NCBI GenBank assembly: GCA_947846985.1
Contig: CANTUZ010000005.1
Location: 54,623,889-54,687,888, forward strand
Reading direction: 5' to 3'
Length of the DNA: 64,000 bases
From: Fratercula arctica
Lineage: Eukaryota; Chordata; Aves; Charadriiformes; Alcidae
Shown: one piece after another, positions 1-11,300 of the stretch
Layout: each line of letters begins with the position of its first letter
Numbering within the stretch: the stretch's first letter is position 1
Position numbers and translations under genes: made by a program
The notes under the pieces: model-generated
The model's input: only the letters and a program-made list of their open reading frames with translations
Database searches by the model: none
Told to the model about the DNA's origin: nothing

Positions 1-3000
1 GGGCCACTGCGCTATCTTCAGCTTCTCTGCAATTAATATTCTGTCCTGTCATTTAAGTCCAGCCCTGTGTTCCTAATGTCAGGCTGGCTTTGTTTAATAT
101 GACCAGCAAGGTAGCATATGTTTCTAAGTTGAGTCCCACTGCCATTTCTGGAGGTATCTCCCATTAATCAAGAAGGCTACTTTGTCATAGTGCAGTTAAT
201 GTTATCACCAAACTTTAAGTACAAAGGTGAAATAATAATGACTCCTGTTTCACTAAATGGAGTTAACACAGCTGAATAGCTTCCCTGATGGTTTATTATA
301 TCAGTCTTTCAGAACATTGACTGATCTGTTTTTATTACCAAGGAAGCTTTTGTCTTAGGAAAATGACTTAGGACCACAGGTCAATGTTTTTCATGTCACA
401 TTTCCATAAGAAGTACATTGCGTCATTACACTTTGTATTCTGCCACTGCAATCTGTATGTCACTTAAATTTATTTGTCATGATACCACTGCCAGGCTGCC
501 ATTAAATTGTTAACGGATATTCAGGAAATGTTGTTTTAGTAACCTTTAGAGGAAGACATATGGAAATGGACTATATCTGTTAATTAACTTATTGATATGC
601 AAACCTTCTGAAGTGTAAGGCCTGCTGTGGATTGCTATATGTGAGCAGAATATTTAGACTGAAGATGTTCATGTTTTTTTCTGAGAGACAACAGATGCTC
701 CAAGTTTGAATTGCCTATCTATCTACTTAAACCAGGAGACTAAAAAGTTGAAGAACAGAAATTAAGTCCATAGAAAGACCATGATGTATGTCTCACTTTT
801 CTTCATCCACACCAGTCTCCAAAAATAAAATGACCTGTCATGCCTGCCTGTCTCAAAAATATTTAAAAATTGCAGCTCACAAAAGATGAACAGACAGCAT
901 AAGGGATACACAGGAAAGTAAAACCTGTTGATCCGTTTGAGAACCCATGGGAGAAGCTCCTGAGGTGTTTCAAGTTAAGCTGAACCGGGGATCGCAGATC
1001 TCGGACATATCACCTTCCCCTTTGGAGAAGGAGCTGTCAGATAAGAGGTCGCTAGCTCTGAGCTAACAAGCTGTGATGGTTCCCAGACATGTCCTGGGAG
1101 GCAAAAGTCAGACTGCAGGTAGATAAACTCAAGGTGGGAAGGACTAAGCTTTATTGCTTCAGACACCATGATCTCTAACAAGATCAGTATATTAAGGACT
1201 ATTTAGAATATTAGTTGTTCATACTTCAGGACTGGTCAGGCTTTCTGAAGATTTCTTAGTAAGAGTTCTTAATACTGATCCCATACTAATACAAATACTC
1301 GAAGATGGCATAATGCAGCACTGCTGAAGGAAGATGTTTGCTGTTTTTTTGCTTGATAAGCATTTATCTGCACTGGTTCCCTGACACGGTTTGGTGTGGG
1401 GTTGCACAAATTCTTGTGGCACCAAAAGTAGCATAGAAATGTTTTTTGGAGGTGGAAGAAGGGAGGAACTGTAGGAGGTGTAGCAAACCAGGTTAGAAGT
1501 TACAGCGGGAGCGGTAGTCCCGACAGGCGGGTGCTGACAACATGGAATAGGGATAAAGGTAGAGTGAGGTTGAAGCAGGATCTGTGCTGGTTGGCCAGGC
1601 AAGTGTGCTTAAGTGAAAATGTTCATATATGTGTGACATATGTGAAGAGCATAGTGACAGAGGACAGAAAGGAAATCCACAGGCTAGGGAAGACAGAATT
1701 GTTTGCTCTGAAAGGAATGGTGTTGTCCATCAAACCTGGCAGAAAACCCAAATATTGCAAGTTTTGACTTACCTGACCTATGTTAGGTAAAAGCTGCAGC
1801 ACAGTCTGAACGGTCTAAAAAATGGGTGGGAGGCAATTGAATACAAGCTTTTTTCCTGTGGACATCAAGGTAACTAAAGAAATAGAAAGTTTGGGGTAAA
1901 CTCAGATAAAAGACCAATGGGTAAATTAAGATTTTTGTAGTTTCCCAAGCACTAGATTAGTGAGGGATTCCATAGATGGCACTGCTAATTTTGATTGCGT
2001 GCATGTGGCTAGGAAGCTATGCTCACAGCCTCTCTCCAAGCATTAGCCTGTTTTTTTTCCTTTAGGTTATTGCCTGGCACAAACAGTATGAAACAGGTTG
2101 CGGGAGCTCTATCATCAAGTAGAAAATATTCAGAGAATGCAGCTGTGGCATTACGTGTTGGAGAGGAAAAACTATTGAGAGACCAGAAATATAGGAAGCC
2201 AGTATAATTATCGTTTCCGCGTTGATTGGTGTCTCACTAGGTGAAAACCAAAACAGAGGCATTGGAAAGAACAGCAGTTTATCTTTCATGCAAGTTTGCT
2301 TCTCACTACAGTGTATTTCAGTCTCCAAAATTACATTTCTGGAAATGTTCTTCCTACTGAGTTTGCTGTTTTCAGTAGAGTTATTCTTTTTCATTATTGC
2401 TTGTAAGTTTAGGGCTAATGCTTGAAATTTCTTGCTTTTCTGAAAGCAGTTTTCTCTACGAAGCACAGGCCTAGATGTGGACGCCCACAAGTTTTGCTTA
2501 AATTTTGGGGTAGCAGTAAACCCCTAATGTGTTTAAGAATTTGGAGTTTTTACACTGGTCAGGTGAAACAAAATGCATTGTAACATAGACACAGAAGAAG
2601 ATAAACTGCTTTAAGGAATATTCCAATGCAGTTCACTAACCATTAAGTATCATTCTACTTTTGTGAGCTTAAATCTCAACTAACATGAATCTTTTATATC
2701 CTGCAGTGCAAGTTCTAATACTTGGATAACAAATACAGTTAGAGCAGTTTTTCATTAGACCTGAGAAAGTTTGGAATTGCTCATGATCTTTGAGCAATTG
2801 AGTGTTCATTTTGTGGTATTGAAAAGTTTTTGTTTTCATAAACAAGTATTCTTGAAGGTATTCCTGAACTGGATTTTAGTTAAAAAGTAATTTGAAATGT
2901 GGATTTGAGGTCAGAAATTTGCAGGTCTATTTTCTGTGTAGTAATATACATTGTTTCTTCACCTTTTTTATTTGTGACCCTTAATGTGAGTTTATTAGGA

Positions 3001-4226
3001 TGGATATTGCAAAAGTTGCAAGGCATTTATAACAAAAGCAAGGCAAAAACTCTTCTACATATATAATCATGTGCCAAATTCAGCAGTTGTTTATGGAAAC
3101 TACATATAGTGAAATTATGGCATGTTTAACTGGAGTAGGACAAAACAAAATTGTTGAACATTTTATTTATTTAAAAAATCATACTTGGGGCTATCCTGAA
3201 ACTAATCACATTTTTAAGCCAAAATGGGCTGAAAAAATATGTGTTTATTTTTCTTAGAACTCTGGTAAGTACCATTCTCCTTTCTGATTGATGGCTCTGT
3301 GGTTGGGTCTGCCTCTGAGATGTCTTGGGGCCCAAGTTAAATGTCTCCTCTGTCCAAAAGAGCTTCGAGCCCCTATCATCTGTGCAGCCCCACTGACAGG
3401 GTGTGCTGGGGGACCCAGTTTCCCATGCTGATGGGATTCCAGTCTGCCCAACAGCAGACAGTGAGGACCTCCCAGTGGCCGTCTGCTATGCAGGACAGGC
3501 CTCAGCCACCTGCAGTCCAAACCTGTCCTGCCAAATGCTTTTAGTTTTTGTCGCGTTTACCAAGCTATATGCACCAGCTGTACTATAGCAATTGTTTTAG
3601 TACTCTAATGTACAAGGAAGGTAATCTAGCTTCAACAAGATAAATCACCTTTAACAATGAGGTAGATCACCTTTAAGAATAAGGTAAATCACCTGAGATC
3701 AAATTATTCTGTATCATTCTGAAGATGTTGAGGTGTGACATAATCAAAGAGTAGTTGCACTACAGTAACTTCGCGCCTCACTGCTTGCATTTAGGCTTTT
3801 GCCTTCCGGGGACAATGAGGTAGTCTGAAGCATTTCTCTTCTTAGTTAATAGAGGTTGGCTTTTTATCTCAAACATGCCATGGAGCTAAAAGGTTGCCCT
3901 AAGATAGCAGGGTAGGAGGTACATTAGACGAGGAACAGAAACTCGTTCCTGTGTGACTCCTTAGCTTGCACCCAGGATCTTTGCAGCGCTCAAGACAGTA
4001 CTTAGACTGGTGTTTTCAGGTTTGTAATGTGGGCCTGGGATGCAGGTGGCAAGAGCTGGAGATGGTGAAACACCTGTGGTATGAGGGATGGAGAGCTGGA
4101 TGCTAGTAAAAGCTGTTAGTCATGTGCAACTGGAGAATGAAGGAAGCAGAATAACTTAGAGACAGAGACGAGAGGATGGTATGTGAAATGGAGGTACAAA
4201 TACAATTCTTCTTTACAACTAATTGT
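1..4226. other. Non-genic stretch, mostly unique AT-rich DNA
   Basis: I see no recognisable gene here. Open frames are short (142 codons at most) and none reads like a known protein. Most of the stretch is AT-rich. About 3290-3540 is clearly GC-richer, with CAG/CTG-rich text, but has no recognisable coding or repeat identity. A small three-unit tandem repeat lies at 3637-3697 and is listed separately. An apparent 3' splice site and a 5' splice site lie seven bases apart at 3257-3265 and are discussed as a finding. Confidence 0.6.
3637..3697. repeat. Short tandem repeat, three units of about 20-23 bases
   Basis: Three imperfect copies of a unit containing TAAATCACCT or TAGATCACCT lie head to tail: AAGATAAATCACCTTTAACA, then AGGTAGATCACCTTTAAGAA, then AAGGTAAATCACCTGAGATC. 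Each copy carries the core (A/G)ATCACCT. The copies differ by substitutions and one or two indels, so the array is old or slowly evolving. I know of no function. Confidence 0.6.
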
Positions 4227-4990
4227 GATAAGTCACTCCTGGGTCCTTTTCTGCAGGGCTGCTACTTGCCCAAGTAGGTTCCCGTGCTGTACTGTGACAC
4301 AGGGCTATTTCTCCCCAGGGGCAGAACTTTGCACCGTTCCTTGATGAACTTCATGAACTTTCTGTTGTCCTAGTCCTTGAGTTTATTACGGTCCCTGTGT
4401 ATTGAATTGTAGCTTGATATCTGTTGTAGCCATCATTCCCTTGAAATGGGCATTATGTTAGCCTTTTTTCCTGTCAGCAGGGACCTCCTCTGATTGCTGC
4501 AGTTTTTCACAGGTGACAAGGCAGTACAGTCATGGTCATCTTGGCCATCTCTGTGGGCATCCAAACCAGCCCCGTAGATTTGAGTATGTCCAACCTGTAA
4601 GTAGTTCCTGGCTTATTGCTCCCCTGGTGCTGATTGCCTCTCTTTGCAGACTATATGATAACGCAGAGGTCCAGGAGCAGGCTTTGCCTGTGAAGATGAA
4701 GGCAAAAAAACCATCCAGCCTTTCCAGTGCTGTTCACTACTAGTGCTTCTTCTCTGCCCATCAGCACACCCACGTTTTTGCTTAGTTACCTTTTGCAGGC
4801 TCAGGGACCTGTAGAATCCCTCCTTTGTTAGCCTCCATAATTTGAGCTTCAGACAGCTTTGGCTTTCCTGATTTTGTCCCAAACCATGCAGTTGTACTCC
4901 TGGTTCATTGCCTCTTCTTGCTTCCATTCCTTGTACATGCACTTTTTGCATTTTAGTCACCAGCAAGCTGCTTCCTAAGCCAGCTGACAC
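4227..4990 (-). mobile_element. CR1 LINE remnant, antisense, internally deleted ORF2
   Basis: Read on the minus strand, this is a decayed CR1 ORF2. Near 4718-4687 the minus strand reads LDGFFAFIFT, matching the LNAFFASVFT-type block in the linker between endonuclease and reverse transcriptase. Near 4370-4240 it reads KFMKFIKERCKVLPLG and then, in another frame, SSSPAEKDPGV. These match the KFNKxKCKVLHLG...SSPAEKDLGV block downstream of the catalytic RT core. The two blocks should be several hundred bases further apart, so most of the RT catalytic domain is deleted, with the junction somewhere around 4450-4480. Stops and frameshifts show it is dead. Both ends are approximate. CR1 identity is secure from the motifs; the subfamily is not resolved. 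Confidence 0.8.
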
Positions 4991-5219
4991 TTCTCTTTTT
5001 ACCTGTTTCTGAGATTGGAAAAGAGAAAACAGTCTGAAAGAGAAAACTTCAGTACAAGCAATCTGTTTGACAAAATCATAATCAAATGCAAAATTTATTA
5101 GGAGAAAATGTAGGGCTACTGTCTCTAGTGAAAAAAAAATGTTTTATTGCTATTGATAAACTGAAATATTTTTTCTTGGTCAGTGTTTGTTCTTCATTAA
5201 TATGTTCTCTCTCCAATAT

Positions 5220-5316
5220 CCACAGGGAATGAGCACCATGTAACCAGACAGCTATAAACCTTCAGCTGCAGACCACTGACAGGAGTCTATAGACCACCAG
5301 TTTGGGAAACCGCTGC
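5220..5316 (-). mobile_element. Possible hAT-type DNA transposon end
   Basis: The minus strand from 5315 begins CAGCGGTTTCCCAAACTGG and continues GTGGTCTATAGAC. This resembles the terminal inverted repeat of amniote hAT (Charlie-like) elements, which start CAGTGGTTCCCAAAC and often continue with a GTGGTCC-type string. Only one end is convincing. I could not find a partner inverted repeat or a clear 8-base target duplication, so it may be a fragment. The low-coordinate boundary is a guess. Confidence 0.4.
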
Positions 5317-8300
5317 TTTAAACCTCTAAATGATTCAACATTTATGTAAGTCGGACACACTCTGGTGTTATGTGGCTAAATAATTCTATAGTCATGTTCA
5401 TCGTAACGCTAAGAGGTTCGGACACTGTATGAACTGTTTATTAATGCAAATTTTCTCTCTAATAATTAGGTAATAAAAATGGAAAGGGTATGTGAGCTAT
5501 AAATATGTCCTTAAAATGTGCATGTGAAAGCTGTGTGCTGTTTACAATCTGTTATAGAAATCTTTGCCACAGTGACACATGACTCTCATATAGGTATTGT
5601 GGTGGTTACAAGGTTTGAGGTGTTTTTTTTGCATAAAACTTCGGCTTAAAACAATATTGCTAAACAGCTACGGTCCCATTATATTGGTATTTAGGGCAAG
5701 ACTCAGCTATTCTTGTTTAATAATCCAAGTTACATAGACAATACTGCATTGACAAACACCCAGAAAATGTTATATTGTCCTGGCCAACTTGAGTATTTCA
5801 GACAAAGACAAATATTAGTATTTGGACTTTTACTTCCTCAGCTGCTCTGCCCTTTTTTGCTTTAGAATGAGAAATATGTAAATGCTAAAGTATTATAAGG
5901 GGGAAAACAATTTGACTAATATAGGTTGAAGTGTCTTATGAATGGAAACTGAAATACAAGATTTAGAGACATCACTTAAGTCACTGCTGAGATGCATCCA
6001 TCTCTGGTAATGCATAAAAGCTAATTAACAGTGCAGTGAACTGGAAGCAATTCAGAGGGAAACATTATTAGATGAGGAAGTACAAAAGAAAGTGAAATGT
6101 CTTTCAGCTTACTAACTAAGGATAGGTGAATAGCTACAAATGTCTATAAGTGACCTTGAGAGCAAGGAAGAAGAGTCTGTCTGGAGACGTTCCTTGGGGT
6201 GCTGTGTCTGTAGGAGTAATAGGATAAAAGAATAAATGATCAGGTTGTGATATAAAAGACTAAGGCTTTTTCCATGCTAGTGTCTGGCAGCTCTTGAGAA
6301 TGCATCCATATAGCCCCTAAATGCAGATAAGAAAACATTTTTACTGATTGAGCACACTCCAGTATATGCCCAGCTAATGTAAATTATGGTTTTCTATTGT
6401 ATATGTAGCATCTCTAAGTGGAGAACAGCAAAAGCTATTGAATACTGAATCCCAAGCTTGGATGTATTTCCAGGCAAGGGATAGAAAAGACATTGCTTCA
6501 TGCATGTAAAGCTCAGATAGAAACTGCTGCTCCGAGCATTTTGAGAACAGTCTTGCTCTTACAAGGAGGTAGACTTAATACTCTTAATAAGTCCTTTTAG
6601 ACTGAATTTCTTGTTGCGGGATGATAGAGTTTCCTGGGACCAGCCCTGTCTGAATAGGCTCAAAAAAGTCATTCACCTCAGACAACCATTTGCATAGACC
6701 TTGCTGGTTTTATTCTGGGTTTTGCTTTGTTGGGACACGTGCATAGAACACTTTGTGGAAAATAAGTTCCTGATCAGTGCCTGCCTCTGAATGTTGAATT
6801 TTCCTCTCCTAAATTTTCTTACCATTATCTGGATTGGTTTGGGATACGGAGTTGGTGAACAGTAACACGCTACTACTGATGTGATCGAAGACAACTAAAG
6901 TGAAAGACAAGCCTCAAATCTTCCTTGATTGCCTGTCTTTTGCTGTCACTTTCTTCCCTCCTAGATTTTTCAGCATTTCCCCTTGCTGTAGGTTTTCTAT
7001 GCATGTTTTATGTGTTCTTACATCACTGTTAGAATTATGGGACTTTACAGCTTTAGCCCTATTTATTCTATTCAAATGATAACATGAAATGAATCTGTCT
7101 GCATCTTTATTCAAGTTAGGAATAATCAATGTTCTAACAAATTATTTCCATTCCATCCATGATCAGTTACTTTCAGGAACTCTTTCTCTGCTGATATCTA
7201 GAATGAAGGTTTAGTAGTGCTGCATCTTATTTTGAGTGGTGAATCTTATTTATTGGTGAAACTCAGTAATTAGTCAACCTATCAAACTATGCTGTTGTTA
7301 AAAAAAACTAAAGATGTGAGCTTGGTCCTTGCTTGTTGGAACTGAACGCTTGCTGTATGCCTTATTAACTAACCAGTCATTTCAAGAGTTCACATACAAC
7401 TCATTGATGACCATCAGAAATACAAGAACAAAAAAAAATAACTCTGAAATCTTTTTGGAGTATTTTCATGAACAGCTTTTGATCAGTTACTGTTTCGACG
7501 GGTGCCTGAGCTCTGTAGATGAAGGGGGGAAGTGAGCTCTGTAGCAACTGGAAGCAAAGCTGTACTAGATGGATACTTTCACTTAGCCATTCCCCTAGTC
7601 TGTGTGAGCTGGCAGTTGGCAAAAGGAGACAGAAATATTTTCTTGAAAATGTCTCTGTTCATATGACCGAGGGTATAGATCTTCTAGTTACACTGGGGTA
7701 AAAACAAAACAAGTGTGAGAGAGAGGAAGTTGGTATGAAAATAGCAATTTGAGTTATTGTCACAAGGGAGCATTACACATGGCACCACTAATGCATGAGT
7801 TAATCATCACAAAATTCTTTGGAAGTGAAATAAGAAAGTACAGAACACAACAAGAATGATAATCAAATGCAATATAATCTTATTTGAAAGTTGTTTACAT
7901 TTTTAAAAATAGATCTGTAAGTTAAGGGTAGATGAAACTGTTTTGTGACAATTCAAAGAACTCGGTGAATTCATCCAGTGAAATTAATTTCAAGCTGGTT
8001 TTAACGTTTGATGTATTTTCCCCCATAAGGTGTTTGTTGCTTGTAGCAGGCTCCTCCTTGGCGCAGAATACCTGAATTCTGTGCATCACCCCTTGAGAAG
8101 GCAGGGCTAGCAAACCAGGCTCAAACCTAGTGAGTGAGCTTAAGTATCTTTGCACCGTAGATGGTTCCTTCACGGGCATAATTTAGAGAAGTGCTGGCAG
8201 TGCATAGTGGCTCCACTGCTACCTGGACTCTGCAACAGTATGACAGATTGTCACCAAACCTGTGACACACAGGATGGACCCTCCCAGAAATTTTCCCCAT

Positions 8301-11300
8301 TGCTTCTGACAAGAATATCTTCCCTTTGCCAAGCTTAGCTGTTTTACTCGTCAGAAAGTGGCCAAGTGAGGCTCCCCATGGGAGTTCCCATCCTGGTGCT
8401 AATCTAGAGGAAACCAGGAAAGAGAAACATGAGGAAAGACAGGATCAATAGAATAAATGAGGTGAGGAAGAAAAACATGAAAACGATGGAGACAAACCAA
8501 TTAAAACAAAAAAACAGGACTGAGGGGTAAATCCTCTCTCTGGGACAAGATGCATCCCTGGAGCCTCACCAGTTCAGTCCTAACCATGATGGATAATCTG
8601 GGGGAGCTAAGGTATTCCCTGAAACATGACGTTCGTATACAGAACATTTCTGCAGCATGATGGACTGATATCCAAACTTCCCTGAAAAATTGGGACCTTA
8701 ATGTTGATATGGGTCATGACGTGGTTATGGATCTTAAGTGCTAAGAGTTACATATACACCTGAAATTAATTTGACCACTGTGTGACAAAATCTAATTTGT
8801 TTTCTTATCACCTCCCAACCATTAAGTTGCTAGAGCTGAGCTGTATAAATGCTTTAAAGAAAAGCAGCTCCTAGTCACTAAGGAATATTGCAGAAAATTT
8901 GCCTTCCAAGCATGGTTATATAACGCCCACCTATTTTAATTAGACTTTTGCTCTCAAAGTCCCACTTTACCTAAGTGGCATGATCACTGAAACACAGTAG
9001 AGATCTGTGATAGCAAATGCATCTATCTGCTCCTTTCAACAGTGACTTTGCCTTTAGTATTATGTCTCTTAGGCATGTGAGCCCCCGGCAGCTACTTGCA
9101 GTGTTGTCTATTATTAGTGCTTACTCAGAATGGGTCTTGTTCTCTGCTATCAGAAGTGCAAGAAATGTCTGTGTAAGCATTGTATAGCTTTAATTCTCCC
9201 GCAGAAGAGTGGTCCTCCGGGAGGAAAGTCAAATAAACAGCAGCCTAAACTGTACTCCAGATAGCTGAAAACCAGGAGCAGGACCAAACCCAATTATTCA
9301 CAAGATGATGCTGATGTGAGTCTTTTCTCAGTAAGAAACACCAAGCAGAGACATTTTTTCTGAAGTAAGTAAATTCCAACTAATTAAAGGTTTCCCTTCC
9401 TTCCAGTCTTACTTGAGAACTATTGCTGTATTAAAGTCTTTGGCAAGCATGAGAAAGGTATTGTGGTTATATCCATTAACTCCTCTACCCCTGCAGCCAA
9501 ATGCCTCTTCTTTCTATGTTTTCTGTGCCATGTCCTGTTGCAGAACACAGAGATCTATTTGGGCAGGCACTGAATACAATTTCAGTGTACAAACCAAAAA
9601 AAGAAAGACGAATTATACATTTGTCATATTGTAAAAGGATTATTTGTGTATACAGGTGGCAACAGTCCCTTTCTATTTTTTTGTTCCAGCATTCTTGCAC
9701 TTCCAACTGAGCAGATCAAACAATTTGTTTCCATGTAATTGTGTTAAGCCTACAGGCGTCTGAAATTCCTGATAATCGTGCTATGCTTTGTTATGATGAT
9801 AAATTACTGCGTATGTTTCTGCCATGCTCATTAGTCTTACTTTGCAGTCCTCACCCTGTGTGTGCAGTGAGATAAATTGGACATTGACCCTAAAAGACAG
9901 TGTCCTCGTGGACCATATTGTTTTAAAGACACCTTTTTGTATTTTGGTTTTTGGCATCGGCTGCTCTTTCAATTTTGAAAATAGGAGACATCATAGTTTT
10001 TTCTCTCACTGTCTGATTTAGAGACTGACTACTTTATAGAACATGTCACGCCTTAGTCAAAAAGCAGGAACTAATTCCAAGAATAAGTGCCTTACAAAAA
10101 CAATAAACAATCCTACATATAGACACTGAGAACTGTTTTGGGAAAGAGAGAAAACAGTCTTGGAGCAAAAAGAAAGTGTGGGCTCTGCCTGGAGAGAAGA
10201 GATACAGCTGATAAAAATTTAGAAGTATATAGATTTGTGGGGGAATTTGAACAAAGCTGTTTAAGGAAAGAGAATGAGCAAGGTAATAATCGAATGCTAC
10301 AACCCATAGTGAGCATTTGCAGCAGTTTATTTTACTGAGTGGATTGTTTACTTCTCAGAGCAGCCTCTGCAGTCAAGCAGGAAAAGAAATGCAGTTGAGC
10401 ATCTGCTGCATGTCTTCTTTCTCTCAGTGGACACTACAGTTTTTGCCAGACGTGACACATACACACAAGAGGCATGTCGGGAAGAAGCTCAAAGACCTTA
10501 CTCAGTGGTCTAGCAGTATCTAATCTAATAGAATAGCTCACCACCTAATGGATAAGTTTCATTGAGAACTAGACCTGTGTAAAGCTGCATCTGTAATCAC
10601 ATTTATTATGGTCAGTTCTTACAAAAATGCTGTAGTGGAGAAGTTAAGAGGAGATTAAATTCATAGAGACCACATGAGTAATAAGATTATCTGAACTTTT
10701 TTAGGGAAACTGGTTTAGGGAACTGATTTTTATGGAGCATTAGGCTATTGGCAAAATAACTATTTTTTGCTTTGATTTTCTTAATGAAAGGCAGCTTCTC
10801 TTTTTTGTCAAATATTGACTGTCAAAAGATTAAGTTGTGTATCTACGTAGATACACTGCCTCAGTGCATCGTGGTTCTTTTGTTGCCTAATGTCTCAATT
10901 TACCAAAATTGTGATGATTTTGCAGTAAGGGGGTCAGCACCAAAGTGTCTGAATACATCTAAATGATCAAAGGTTACTAGCTGGTGCCATCCATGTTCCA
11001 AGATACTGTGGCATAGGCGAGCTCTAGCTTGGAATGTAGCCAAGTTTGCCATCTACTGAGCCTGCCTGAAGAAGCTGAGGAGTGTGAATTTTTACCTCAA
11101 ATACTATCCTATGATAATGCATCTAGATGGCTTGCAAACCACAGGTGATACGAAATGTGGAGTGGGTTAACTCATGAACATCTAAATCTGAACATGTATC
11201 TGTGCCTTAAAATGACCCCTAAACCCCAAGATCACTCTTCTGTAACCCTTTTGTAAGTGATTACTGGTGTTTTCTGCTTGACTGGTTCAGAAGACAGCGT

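Noticed and set aside
6030..6260. Possible very old CR1 3' region
   Set aside because: Only scattered likeness (GAAGCAATTCAGAGG and GGAGTAATAGGATAAA) without the full block order.
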